Assembly: GCA_025738555.1 (NCBI GenBank)
Contig: JAOVFP010000023.1
Location: forward strand, 186,001 to 250,000
Direction: 5' to 3'
Length of the DNA: 64,000 nt
Source of the DNA: Cyathus striatus
Taxonomy: Eukaryota; Basidiomycota; Agaricomycetes; Agaricales; Nidulariaceae
Positions 11,264-22,167 of this stretch are shown here, one piece after another. A model generated the notes under the pieces. The model was given only the letters and a program-made list of their open reading frames with translations, ran no database searches and was not told where the DNA came from. The position numbers and the translations under genes are program-made. How positions within the stretch are numbered: position 1 is the stretch's first letter; every line of letters begins with the position of its first letter.

Positions 11264-12473
11264 CTAACATTCCATTTTTTGATATTTCCCAATCCCAGTA
11301 TTAAAGTAGCTATTTAATGCATGATGGGATCGCTTTGAAGCTGCACTGTCTTCTCCAAAGTATTCAGCATCACCTTTCATACCATGCTCAGTGAATCTAA
11401 AGATAGCTGCTGCTGCGAATTGCGTAAAGGAGAACCTCTTTTCACTTCCAGAAATTGGAAGGTTGCTATGTGTGATAATTGCAGATGGGATCAGAATAGT
11501 GTAACCTGGAGGGAATTCAATGGCAAGCATAAATTCATGGAGGACCAAATGCCCCCCAGCAGCCCAATCATAATTCCCCAGCGCAGTGATTGCGCACCAG
11601 CCAAAGGATAGATTTTTGACATCACGATGGCAGCTGCAAATAGTCCTGGGCCCAAAGTTGACAGTTAAGGCTGGGTAAAAGCTTTTTGAAAAGGGGTAGC
11701 AAAGGCTACTCTCTTTGTGCTTTTGTAGCGCAGATAAATGCAGCTGAGTGTAGCTGCACACTTTTGGATTCCATTTTTTGTATGAGCCTAAGTATAAGAT
11801 CCTTATTATTTCCCAATACGCTGAATGACTTGAAGCCATCACTCACACCACTGAAGCTCAGCAAGCTTTTGAAACTCACTATCTTCTGTTACCTTCAGCA
11901 GCACAGATGCAGTCACCCTGTCAGCGTTAAAGTTAAGTGGCTCTGTCCGGCCTTGTCCATGAGAGAAGCCAATAGTTCCAAAGGAGAACTCTCCACGAGC
12001 AAGGTGCTGATGCATCCTGTCAGGAAGCTCCTTCTGCCAAATTTCCAATTTGCCAGCCATTAGTTGTGAAGAAGGTTGAGCACTGTTAGAAGCAGGTATT
12101 ATAACACCTACAATGCGACGCTTGGAATCAACAATAGGGGAGTCACGCCTAATAGAGAAGGGCTAAGAAAGGAGCAAGAGTCCAAGCTGCTAATTAAAAC
12201 ACACACAGCAGAGGGTCAGGTTTAACAATTCTATAGCCCTTCAGCTTCACAGCATCCAAAGTTATAGGTAAGCTGCTCAAGTAAACCTTATCGGAGAGTC
12301 GTGCTTCAAATCCAGGTATGGTAACATTTTCACTGGTGCTCTCAATATCATACTTGATGCGGATGTGGCGCGTAGGGAGCTGTGCTTTCAGATGCAAAGG
12401 CAGCTTTTGGTGATAGGGAGGCTAGTTAACTTATTAAAGGTTGTATACATTGAATAAATAGCAATCTTACCAT
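11264..12473 (-). CDS. TET/JBP-like 2-oxoglutarate/Fe(II) dioxygenase
   Basis: The catalytic exon has the double-stranded beta-helix signature of the fungal TET/JBP-like family. VNFGPRTICSCHRDVKNLSF gives the HxD iron ligands (HRD near 11619-11627). It continues GWCAITALGNYDWAAGGHLV and LAIEFPPGYTILIPSAIITH, where THSN holds the distal His. KRFSFTQFAAAAIFRFTEHG follows, its Arg being the 2OG-binding candidate. Upstream exons supply DSKRRIVGVIIPASNSA and a FSFGTIGFSHGQGRTEP region, as in relatives. The ATG at 12473-12471 is followed directly by a GTAAGA donor, so the start codon is alone on its exon; this is plausible but unproved. TET/JBP enzymes oxidise 5-methylcytosine or thymine in DNA; for this protein that is inferred. 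Length is about 310 residues. It lies at the left end of the element and reads outward. Confidence 0.75.
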
Positions 12474-12684
12474 TAGAAAACTGCAACAAGCTTCAGGGAG
12501 CAGCAGTTGGTTGATGAATTGGCAGCAATGGATAACTTGTTGAGCGTTATAATCTTCGCGACCAAGGTCATGTGAGCGCGTCATCGCCGTTCTGCATCTC
12601 TTCAACTTTCAAGCTCAAGCCTGCGACTCCCTCCGCCTCCACCTCACCCTGCGCCAAGCCCGCTCTACTCCTCAGCCACCGAGC

Positions 12685-12809
12685 TCTCTTTTTTAACCCA
12701 GCGGCCGAGCGACTTGACGAAATCAACACGGACGCAAACGTCGCGAGGATAATTGGCGGAAGGCAACAGATAGAGGAGAGAGGCGGCGAGGTAGAGATAT
12801 CGTGAGTAC
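12685..12809 (+). repeat. Duplicated exon-like cassette, copy 1
   Basis: Encodes LDEINTDANVARIIGGRQQI then EERGGEVEIS, followed by a GTGAGTAC donor-like sequence. Copy 2 at 14279-14414 has diverged in DNA but keeps the peptide pattern LDEI-x3-AN-x-ARI-x-GGRQQIEE and the same donor. No family recognised. Confidence 0.65.
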
Positions 12810-13398
12810 GCCTTCTGACTTCGGATTGCATTGCAATTCTACTGAAGTGTACTCTACAGGTAGTCTAGAAGGGGGAAAATTCAACGCAGGGCGCTTCTGC
12901 AAGTCAAAAAATCTTCGAGACGAGCCGCCCCCTCCGCTACATCGTCGCGATGAGGACATCCAGCCCCTTCCTCCGCTATCTCGCCTCCACAGCCACCCCT
13001 CCTCCCTTAGTGTCGACCTCCCTCTTCCCCTCCTGTGACACGAAGGCAGCGACGCAAGCTGGCAATAGTGGCGTCGATGCCAGGGCGCCCAGTCCATTCC
13101 TTCACCACCTCGTCTTCACATCCGCCATTCGCGCCCACTCCCTCTCATCCACAACAACGATGGCGCTTCCTCCTGCGCCGTGTTGGAAGTCGGACCGTTT
13201 CGGCGCTGCTTCGTTGCTTCGGTTCTCTTGCTCTCTTCTCTCTGGTCTGCCTTCTCGCCTCCAATCGTGCACTCGAGCTTTGCACAGCTCCTCCGCAACC
13301 CAAACTAAAGGTGCTGTCCCCTCTCTACCCCTCAATTGTCCGCAGATGCACTGACACACCACCCCCCAGTGTGCGATCCCCGCTTCCAGAGCATACTC

Positions 13399-13920
13399 CG
13401 ACGCCGGCACCTCCTCCCTTAGGCGACGACGCTGCTAGCATGAGCAGCGTCTGCATGAAGTCGCTCACCCACCTCCCTCCTCGCTCCTCTCCTCATCCCT
13501 GCGCAACGAAGACGTACCTCCTCCCCTAAGCGACGACACTGCTGGCATGAGCAGCGTCTGCGTCTGCGTCGCGCCAACCGCCCGCCTCCTTGCTCCTCCC
13601 CTCATCCCTGCGCCATGCACACAACGACAACGACGCCGGCACCTCCTCCCTTAGGCGACGACGCTGCTGGCATGAGTAGCGTCTGCATGAAGCCACACGC
13701 CCACTCCCCTCCTCGCTCCTCCCCCCATCCCTGCGCCATGAAGACGCCTGCGCCTCTCCACCCAAGCAACCCCCTCCTCCCCTCCTCCCCTCCTCCCCTC
13801 CTTGCTCCTTCCCCCGTGCGTCGCAACGACGCCGGCACCTCCTCCCTTAGGCGACGATACTGCTGGTACGAGCAGCGTCTGCGTGAAGCCACCAACCCAC
13901 CCCCTCCTCGCTCCAAGATG
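13399..13920 (+). repeat. About 115-bp minisatellite, about four units
   Basis: Units begin GACGCCGGCACCTCCTCCCT (about 13399, 13631 and 13829; a more diverged unit at about 13516). They contain GACGACGCTGCTGGCATGAG and run through AGCGTCTGCATGAAGCC to a CTCCTC-rich tail. A CCCTCCT homocopy run sits near 13770-13800. Open frames here are products of the repeat. Confidence 0.8.
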
Positions 13921-14113
13921 CGCATCCATCAAAACGGTACTCGCTGTTGTACTCTCAGGTTTTTTGATACAAACCGCTCTAGGACAGACATCTAACGCGG
14001 TATGCTTGCCTTACTATCAATGGGTAAGTTTTATTCAATTTATGCTTTAAAATGTTTAACCGTGCTCTCATCCCTAGGCTTTCAATACCCAGGCTCTAAT
14101 TGCGGGCCTCGAC

Positions 14114-14152
14114 GTCACGAGGGAATTTGTAGAAAACAAATTCCCTCGTGAC
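14114..14152. repeat. 39-bp palindrome A
   Basis: GTCACGAGGGAATTTG, a 7-base TAGAAAA spacer, then the exact reverse complement of the 16-base arm. Same orientation as copy C. Confidence 0.95.
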
Positions 14153-14213
14153 CTGCATTGTGCGCGCTAACGATTTCGAAAGCGCGCTAAACTCTAATTA
14201 TATAATCATTAAA

Positions 14214-14252
14214 GTCACGAGGGAATTTGTTTTCTACAAATTCCCTCGTGAC
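14214..14252. repeat. 39-bp palindrome B (inverted)
   Basis: Exact reverse complement of palindrome A (spacer TTTTCTA). A and B face each other across 61 bp that itself holds an inverted GCGCGCTAA motif, so 14114-14252 could be a 139-bp miniature inverted-repeat unit. Confidence 0.95.
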
Positions 14253-14278
14253 TCCTTGCTTCCTCCCCTTGCCCAGAC

Positions 14279-14414
14279 CTCTTTTTCTTGCCCAGCGGCC
14301 TAGCGCTGCTTGACGAAATTACCATGGGCGCAAACGCAGCAAGGATACTTGGAGGAAGGCAACAGATAGAGGAGAAGGCAGTCATAGGTAGTGGGACAGA
14401 GATAACGTGAGTAC
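14279..14414 (+). repeat. Duplicated exon-like cassette, copy 2
   Basis: Encodes LLDEITMGANAARILGGRQQ then IEEKAVIGSGTEIT and ends in GTGAGTAC. See copy 1 at 12685-12809. Copy 2 lies just downstream of palindrome B. Confidence 0.65.
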
Positions 14415-14749
14415 AACTCCTGACTTCTCCTTGCGTTATAGCTCTACTAAAATATGTTGCAGGGTGTTCTGTGGCCGTCTGGGATTCAAACTATCTTCCA
14501 GACAAGCCGCCCTCCTCTAAGTCGTCAGGAAGAAGATGACGCTCCGCTTCAATGACCCAGTGCCGCCTACACCTAGTAGACGGCACATACTGCTGGCCCA
14601 CCACCCTCCACCGTGCTCTATTACCCAGAGCGCTGGCTCCCTCTCGCCCTCCTCCCAGTCCCTTATGCCAACGACCCCCTTCACCCCAACAGCGGCGTTG
14701 GTATCATGATCTAGGTCACACAGCGTCCCTGCTTCTCGACTCCACAATC

Positions 14750-15480
14750 ACCACTCGCGCCCACTCCTTGTCCACATCAAAGACGAAGGCGCATCGTCCA
14801 CTCCCTTCCTCCCTGCGCCTGGATGTCGACGACGACGCTGGCATGTGGCGTCGGCGTCCACATCAACAACGACGGCGCACCATCCACCCCCTTTCCTCCC
14901 TGCGCCTGGATGAAGGTGACGATGCTGACATGCGGCGTCGGCATCCACATTAGCGAGGAAGGCGCATCATCCACCTCCTTCCCCCCTGTGCCTCAGTGTC
15001 GGCGTCCACGTCAACGACGACGGTGCACCACCCACCCCCTTCCTCCCTGTGTCTGGATGAAGACGACGATGCTGACATGCGGCGTCGGCATCCGCATCAA
15101 CAACGAAGGTGCATCATCCACCCCCTTCCTCCCTGCATCTCAGCGTCGGCGTCCACATCAATGGCGGCGGCACACCATCCACCCCCTTCCTGCGTCTGGA
15201 TGATGGCGGCGGCGCATTGTCCACCTCCGTCCTCCCTTTGCCTCGGCGTCAGCGTCCATATCAATGACAATGACACGCCGTTCACCCCCTTCCTCCCTGC
15301 GCCTGGATGACGACGACGCTGGCATGTGGCGTCAGCGCCACGTCATCTATCCCCCCTCCTCCCTCAGCGCATGCCACAACTCCACAATCACCGCTCGCGC
15401 CCCACCCTTCTCGTCCGCATCAATGACGACGGCGCATCATCCAACCCCTTCCTCCATGCGTCTGTACGATCACGCCACCT
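14750..15480 (+). repeat. Mosaic GC-rich tandem array
   Basis: At least seven units of alternating about 60 and about 87 bp, each marked by CCACCCCCTTCCTCCCTG-like and GGCGTCGGCGTCCACATCAA-like blocks. The open frames on both strands reflect the repeat rather than a gene. Confidence 0.75.
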
Positions 15481-15778
15481 AGCCCCCTCCTTCCTCAGCG
15501 TCGCCTGGACGCCTCTCCCACAGCTGCAACCTTTTCCTCAGCAGTAACTCGCCCGCTACTGCCTTCCTTTCTTCCCAAGCGGCGCCGCTACTGTTTTTCC
15601 CCACTGCAATGGCACCATCGCTGTGCCGTTCAGCCATTCGTTTTGCATTGGTATTGGTAGCTTATTATATTAGTATAGCTAAATCATACGTTAGAGCTGT
15701 AATAATATAAAATTTTATTGTTAAAAGTTCAATTTGTGAGTCTAAGTGTGAGGGGCCACTGAGGGCTGCAAGCGACAG

Positions 15779-15817
15779 GTCACGAGGGAATTTGTAGAAA
15801 ACAAATTCCCTCGTGAC
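15779..15817. repeat. 39-bp palindrome C
   Basis: Identical to palindrome A including the spacer, and also followed by CTGCA. It lies about 60 bp upstream of the JmjC gene start. Confidence 0.95.
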
Positions 15818-15879
15818 CTGCAAATAGCACACGTAGGCCTCATTTTATCCCTCCTTCCTCTTTCAACTCACTGCTAAAA

Positions 15880-18800
15880 ATGGCGCATTCTTCAACTCTT
15901 CGTTGCTTGATTCCACTTTCGACATCAGTGCTTATACAAAAGCAACCAATTTATAAGCAACTTCCTAGCGGCAGCATATATCTGGTATTCCTTATTCAAT
16001 TCCATCTTAGAAGCAAGCTTACTCTTCTCAGCCTCTGTTTATGCAGCTTCATAACTTTGATGAAGGAATTAAAACCATGGGAGGCTGGACTATTTATAAG
16101 CCTTCTGACATTCTTCTTGATGAAGGTGCTGAATGCATGCCTAAGACTGTCCTGCTCAGAGGTGCAACTGGCAAGCTGCCTAGCTTGCTAATGGAGAACC
16201 TTTGCAACTACATAGCTGCATGCAGGGCTACAGATACAATTTTCAGGTTAAAAGGAGTTGCCTCAATTCAAATGGAGGAGGTGCTATGCCACAAGAACCA
16301 GAAAGTCTGGGTGGGACAGCAAAATGTGAGCAAGCTGTTGTCGCTTCATCTCTAGCACCTAACCCTACTTTTACACAGAATTTGGAGGCGCTCTCCAACC
16401 TTCAAGATACACTTGTTGCATTTGTATCTGATGGGGACTACGTTGTCCAGCTCATCAGCAACAGGCTCATTTCAAAGGAGCCTGATGTATCTGTAAGGCT
16501 AGCGAATGAAATTGCTGAAATGAAGGGAGGAAAGAAAGCTCTAACCATAGTTAAAAACTTGGCTAGCGTAGCATTTTGCTTTGCAGTGATGATAAAGGTG
16601 CTTTTCCTGAAGAGCCTGCTTTGCTTTATTTTCTTAGCTAGCCTTTTTTAGGGAGAGGGGTGTTTGCAAGTCCCAGAAAGCTGCACAGACCTTGGGCTTT
16701 CAGAAGACCTAGAGGTAACAGAGGCTGTTGATCAATTGTTCCACAATCCCCAAAGATTAAAGAACTTGAACTCTCTGCTCTCCAACTTCAAAGAATTAAG
16801 GCACTCCCTGCAGCTTGTTGCCCTTATTTCCCCCCTTCTTGCCATTGTTCCCAAGGAGCTGATCAAGACACGCATTTGCTATGAGGAGCTAGTATTAGTA
16901 AGCTATTTGGCTATACCTATTTATTTACTGAATCCTAAGGCTTACCTCAGAATATGAAGCTTATTGGGAACCAGCAGCCTCCTTTGGTTAAAACCCTAGA
17001 AGATGGTGTCTGGTTAAGCATTTTGGGTATAGTTGAAGGAACCAGCACTGCATTCAGTGCATTTCTAGATCTTCACACCAAGTGGAAAGGCTACATTCAG
17101 AGCAATTCTTTGGATGAAAGCCAGGTAGAATATTTTGCTAAGAGTAAGCAGCTTTCTTATCAACCACTTCCCTGCTCATTGAGGCTATTTTAGAAAGCAT
17201 GTTTAAATTTGGTGCTTCTATATTTATCTTATCAATCCTTTTCTCACTTATTGAGGCTCTTTTAGAATATAATGAGGATAAATATGGCACCTCTATGTCT
17301 ATATTCACTGCATACGTGGACTTGCCAGCTCCCACCAACTGGCCTCTACCTGCAGCAGCAGCTGAGCACTTATCAGCTGGCTGGGGTAAATCCAAACCCA
17401 GAGGTGCTCCTAGTGAGAGCTCAGCAGCTGTCAAAGCACCAGCTCCAAAAGCTCCTCAGAGACAATCAGAGAGAGTTCAAAGAAGAGCGCCCCAACCTCC
17501 CAAAGCTACTGTGGCTTCAAAAGCAAATTACAGCTCAAGAAAGTCAAAGGTAAAGCTCAGACTCAATGCCAACAAGCCAAAGAGAGCTGCACCTTCTCTG
17601 GGGCAAGATGACCTGGAGTTCCAGCCAGAGGAGTTTCTCACATACTCTGACCTTCTATCTAAGAATGCTCTTGAGCGCCAGAAGATTTATGATGAATTTG
17701 CAACTATGTTAGAGACTTTGAAGGTGGCGCCTTGCTTTTATGCATTTCTTATAACCCTTATAACCTAACGCTTGCTTTAGAATCAAGAATCCTTTGAAGA
17801 AAAACCAACTTTGACCTTAGAGCTTCTGGCTGAGGTAAGCTTTCTTTACAGCAAGCAACTTGTGAACTAAATCATTTTGCCATTGGTTTAGAAGTACTCA
17901 GATTCTCAGAATGATAAGTTGGTCCTGTGGAGTGCTAGTGGAAGCTCTGATTGCTACAAGCTGTCTTGCCATGTAGGCTTCTTGCTTTACCTATATCTCA
18001 AGCTTTCATTCAATTCTTATCCTATCCTCTTAGACCAAAGAGGATCACAAATCTTGGTTGCTGATGTACCGGTCAGCGATTAAAATTTATTCTGACGTTA
18101 AAGGAAGCGGCATTTATAGACCACTTTTTGTGGACAATCCTTCTAACTCCCTGCTACGTCATGTTCTATGGAATGATTTTGACAACATGTCCACTCAGGA
18201 GGTGCAGGCTATGCTGCAGACTCAGAATATTGTGATTGAGGGCAGTAAAGAGAAGAAGGTACAATTTGATGAAGCTGGTCTAGAATCTCTAGGATGGGAT
18301 CTAAATGACCCTGTTGACATTCATGGTGTGTGGAATACCTAGTAGTGCTATAGCCTGCTGAAATTTAACAGACCAGTCAATTGAGGTTTCTGAAGATGAT
18401 GGAGATTTTCAAGAACGCGTTGTGACTGGCTCGCTAATGGACCTATTAAAGTCATCAGCTGCTCTTCCAGGCAAGAAGAAAAGCCTGAATGGCCTTTCCT
18501 TTCCTGCACCTCATGCAGCAGTGGAGGCAAGTTCATATGCCAGCGATGTTCGTGCAGCTACTAGAACCAAATGGGAGACTTACTGCATTCGCAACATGCC
18601 CACTGCAGATATTCGGTTTGGTCTAGCAGCCACTGAAGGAGCGAGCCATTTTTGGCATATAGATAGCCGAGGAGATGGAACTATGGTTCGTGTAGCCGCC
18701 GGCTTAAAGCTTTGGGCTGTTGCAGAGCCCTATGACCCAGATGTTCTCTCATCCACTACTGTTTGGACTGATCCAAACTTTGGAGTTAGATACCTTGACC

Positions 18801-20062
18801 CCTCCAAGTGGAAGATTGAGATGGTAGTTTTGAAACCAGGCGACACTCTGTAAGTTTCTTAAGGAATGGAAGTTATTCATAATGCTCAATTTTGTCTAGC
18901 CTTATGAGGCCCTGTACTCCACATGCTGTGTACACCTTAGATGACGCCATCTGCCATGGTGGACATTATATACCTATATCCTGCATTTCAAGAGTTATAT
19001 GTGGATCTATTCACAGCTTCTTTGCTGGATACGTTATTACCAATGCAGATAACCCTTCCTTTCAATCTAGAATGAACTTAATAGCTTGCTTTCTGTACAA
19101 AACTTTAGGGAGCGGTAATATCCAAGCCCAAGGTGAGAATCCACAATTCAGGCCCTGAGATGCTAACTTATTTGCCTTAAAGACAAAGGCCACCTTCTGA
19201 ATATTGAAACAGAGTCTGGACTCAAAGATCTCATGTTCTTTGCATGCTATATAGAGCTTCAGAATGCTCTTTGCACTTCAAGCTACCTCCCTACAAACGA
19301 TCAGGTTCTCATTGACAAACTTTTGTCTAACGGATTAGGGTCTGGAGATGAATCTCCTGAAGATGAGGCGCTAATGAGGCACGATATATCCCTAATGGCC
19401 CATGATTTGCGGATGCAAAACATATGTAGCAGAAGCCGGATGGAAATTCTTCTTCATAAAGTCTCCAAAAGATTTTCAATTATTTTGGAGGGTGAAGCTG
19501 AAGCTCGGGACCCATGGAACACTCTTTTCATACCTATGCTTGCCTGGCTAATCCACTCCCTTAATTTCTACCATCTTGGTTCTTTAGATCTAAGAGAGTC
19601 TGGCATTGTTGGGAATAGGTTCGCAACTCTCTTTGAACGCCAACTGGAATGGACGTCAGAGCGCTGGCCTGAGCTTGAAGCTGAGCTGGAACGCATGCAA
19701 AGAAAGGGCATAGTAGCTCAAAATTTGATGTGGAGTGCACCAAAGTTTGAGGTACTTTTGAATGCCCAAAATATGGGTCCTAATCAAGGTACCTTCTTTC
19801 TCAATTCCTTTTGCTCTGCATTAATATATATATATATTTTTAAGATTCTGTTAAAGAAATTGGGGAAGAGCCTTTAGATCTTTATCGACATGGGAGGAGG
19901 GCTGGTGATTTGCTCTACCTATCAGTATATACTGCAAAGCTATCTAAGCGCTGCTCTCCTAATGAAATTCCTTCACAGCAAGGTAAGCAAGCTTTAAACC
20001 TTACCAATGCTAATTAAATTAATCTTCATTCAGAGTCTGCAAAGCGCTCCAGGCAAAGTTGA
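15880..20062 (+). CDS. JmjC-domain protein carried by the element
   Basis: A large multi-exon protein of about 1,150 residues. The C-terminal third holds a JmjC-type cupin: ASHFWHIDSRGDGTMVRVAA has the HxD iron ligands (His codon 18656, Asp codon 18662). It is followed by GLKLWAVAEP, a VVLKPGDTLLMRPCTPHAVY segment with the distal His at 18922, and DAICHGGHYI. JmjC proteins are Fe(II)/2OG oxygenases, usually histone demethylases or hydroxylases; the substrate here is unknown. Upstream are a leucine-rich N-terminal region and a basic stretch RQSERVQRRAPQPPK...SRKSKVKLRLN that could bind nucleic acid. The end is SAKRSRQS. I could splice all junctions in frame except one near 16330. It ends 50 bp from the convergent integrase-like gene. 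Confidence 0.75.
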
Positions 20063-20111
20063 TAATTTGTACTAGATAGATAAAGTAAAGATACACGTTT
20101 ACTATCTAATG

Positions 20112-21927
20112 CTAATTAGTGGAAAGAAAAAGAGGCTGAGGATTCCAATCTTGAGTCGCATCTCCCTCGTCATCTGTGAAATCTACTGAGATAATATTAT
20201 CGCTACCACCGGTTGGATCAAAGTCATCAAAATCATCATCATTATTAACCTGCTGTAAAAGACTTTGATCTGCATTCTCTTCATGAGCTACTGATGCAGG
20301 ATAGGTAATCCATTCTTGAATGGTTTCAGGAGCAAAGCAGTTATGGCTACGCATATCAATCAAATGCTCCAGTATGCTTCTATACACCTCCCAAACATTT
20401 GAACGAGTTATAGGAGGCCTTCCAACTGAGAGGTATGCCTCTGATATATGGGGCTCAAATGTAGCTGGCACCAATGCCATAACTGGGTGGTCTTCAGGCA
20501 CCAATAAGGCTCGCACCTCTGCAACTCCTTCTGGGTCAGGTATAATCTAGCAATAGAAGGGGTTAGCTCTTTATTGAATAGGACACGCCTGCCCACTGAA
20601 TAGCTTACTCCATAGTCTCTTGCATCAAAATTTTCAGGCCTGTTCCAGATATCAGAAGGTCGGCCATGCGGAGTAAGCTTATGCTTGTTTTTTCTCTTTA
20701 ATTTATTATTTACCCTATCTCGATAACCATCCAGCTCCCTCTGCAGCCAAGGTATAAATACCCATTGAAAGACAAGGCTAGAATATATAAGATTAGATGC
20801 ATCGCCCAAGGTAAATTTTAATGCTTACCAATGCAGATAGTCATTGGTGTTGTAGAGTGCAGGGTGATCTTCTTGCTCTTCTATTCCATAGCATAAGATT
20901 TCCTCAAATCCTGGAGTAAATCTCCTCCGAAGCTGGCTCCATTCAATTTCTGGCTTGATGTTTGTCTTCTTGCGCTTCCAAAGGTGTTGAATGCTATCTT
21001 CTGGAAGGGAAGGGTCATGCCAGCGTCGCAAAAAGGTATTGGCTTGAGCTATTCGCACATTTTCAGTTCCAGGATCACTTTGAGTAAGCAAGGGCATCTC
21101 TATAACTCCATGTAAGCTTAGGCCACGCTTCTGCCTTGCTAAATTTTATGCTTACTCTTAAACTCCTCTACCGCAGATAGATAGTAGTGGCAGGTTAATC
21201 TTGGATTGGAGTTGTTCCACCAAATTCGCAGCCATAGAATATAACCTGCAAATGGATCAACCCCAACATGAAGGCAGAGCCCAAAGCGCGGCTTCCATTT
21301 GTCATGCTGGTCAAAGCACCAAAGATTATTTGGGCCTGCAGACCAGAACTGCTTTCTAAGAAGGTTCCTTGCCTTTCTTGCTGCTATGAGCTCAGGCTCA
21401 AATCTAAAGAAGTATTCTGTTATAACATTGCTAGAAACGTATTACTATAAGAAGCCCAAGCAAGCTACAGTTTATGCTTACCGTGATACCTTCTCCTTGT
21501 ACTCTTGGAAGAATAGGCTTCCCATTTCATCTCGACCAGCATTGGGATACATTCTCCTCAGCTCTACCATCCTAGCTAGAATTGTATCGCTAGTGTTGCC
21601 TTGCTGTCTTACCCCAAGAAGGCCCATATCCTTCCTCATTTTTCTATACTTTGTAAATCTAGAAAGCATTAGATTTCAGAGCATAAAAGTAAATATTAAG
21701 ACTTACCCGAGAGAATATCTTGCAATGTCTACATGCTCATCCCTCACAGTCTTCCAGATATCTACATCTGACTTTTTCTGGTACCAGTATTTTACAATAT
21801 ATGGCGCAACTAGCTCTTGTGGGACTTTTAGTATCAAGTGAGTCAGGAATATCCTTTACATATTAGATTCACAACACTCACCTAGCGGATTATACTGGTT
21901 TCTACCTCCACCTCTCTCTGCAGGCAT
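20112..21927 (-). CDS. DDE integrase-like protein, candidate transposase
   Basis: Six introns can be removed with no stop codons to give about 510 residues from MPAERGGGRNQYNPL to PLFLSTN. The core resembles a retroviral-integrase (rve) fold. NNLWCFDQHDKWKPRFGLCL carries the first Asp (codon 21310-21312). LLTQSDPGTENVRIAQANTF carries the second (about 21060-21080). TNIKPEIEWSQLRRRFTPGF carries the Glu (about 20940), about 42 residues later. The tail VFIPWLQRELDGYRDRVNN plus HKLTPHGRPSDIW is typical of a family of integrase-like proteins scattered in mushroom genomes. The C-terminus is acidic (NNDDDFDDFDP). As the only recombinase-like gene between the repeats, it is the probable transposase; this is inference. 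Confidence 0.75.
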
Positions 21928-22167
21928 GTTTGAGCTTAGAAGATAAAGTTGAATTTTTGATGCGACTTGCACTGCATCCAAACCTTAATATCCCTAAAGA
22001 AAATCTTAAAACGAATGTAATTGGTTTTGTTTTGTTCCATTAGCTTCTCTATTTTTCTCTTACTCTTATCGACGAAACATAAATCTTTCTATTCCTCAGC
22101 TTATTTCCCTCAATAACTCCAACTTATTTTACCATTGCTTTTCACTACGCTATCAATTACATTTCAT

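Larger units (their letters stand above)
12474..15879. other. GC-rich repeat-laden block inside the element
   Basis: About 3.4 kb between the divergent dioxygenase and JmjC genes. From about 12560 to 15550 it is clearly richer in G and C than the flanking element genes. It contains a duplicated exon-like cassette, two tandem-repeat arrays and three 39-bp palindromes, listed separately. Several long frames are open on both strands because of base composition and repeat period; none has a recognisable domain. It may serve as a shared regulatory region, or be a decayed or captured host segment. Confidence 0.6.

Noticed and set aside
13399..13920. CRISPR-like array
   Set aside because: Units are about 115-bp contiguous tandem repeats without unique spacers, in a eukaryotic genome.
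12568..15547. Many long overlapping frames in the GC-rich block as possible proteins
   Set aside because: They exist on both strands and follow the tandem-repeat period; low-complexity products without domain signatures.
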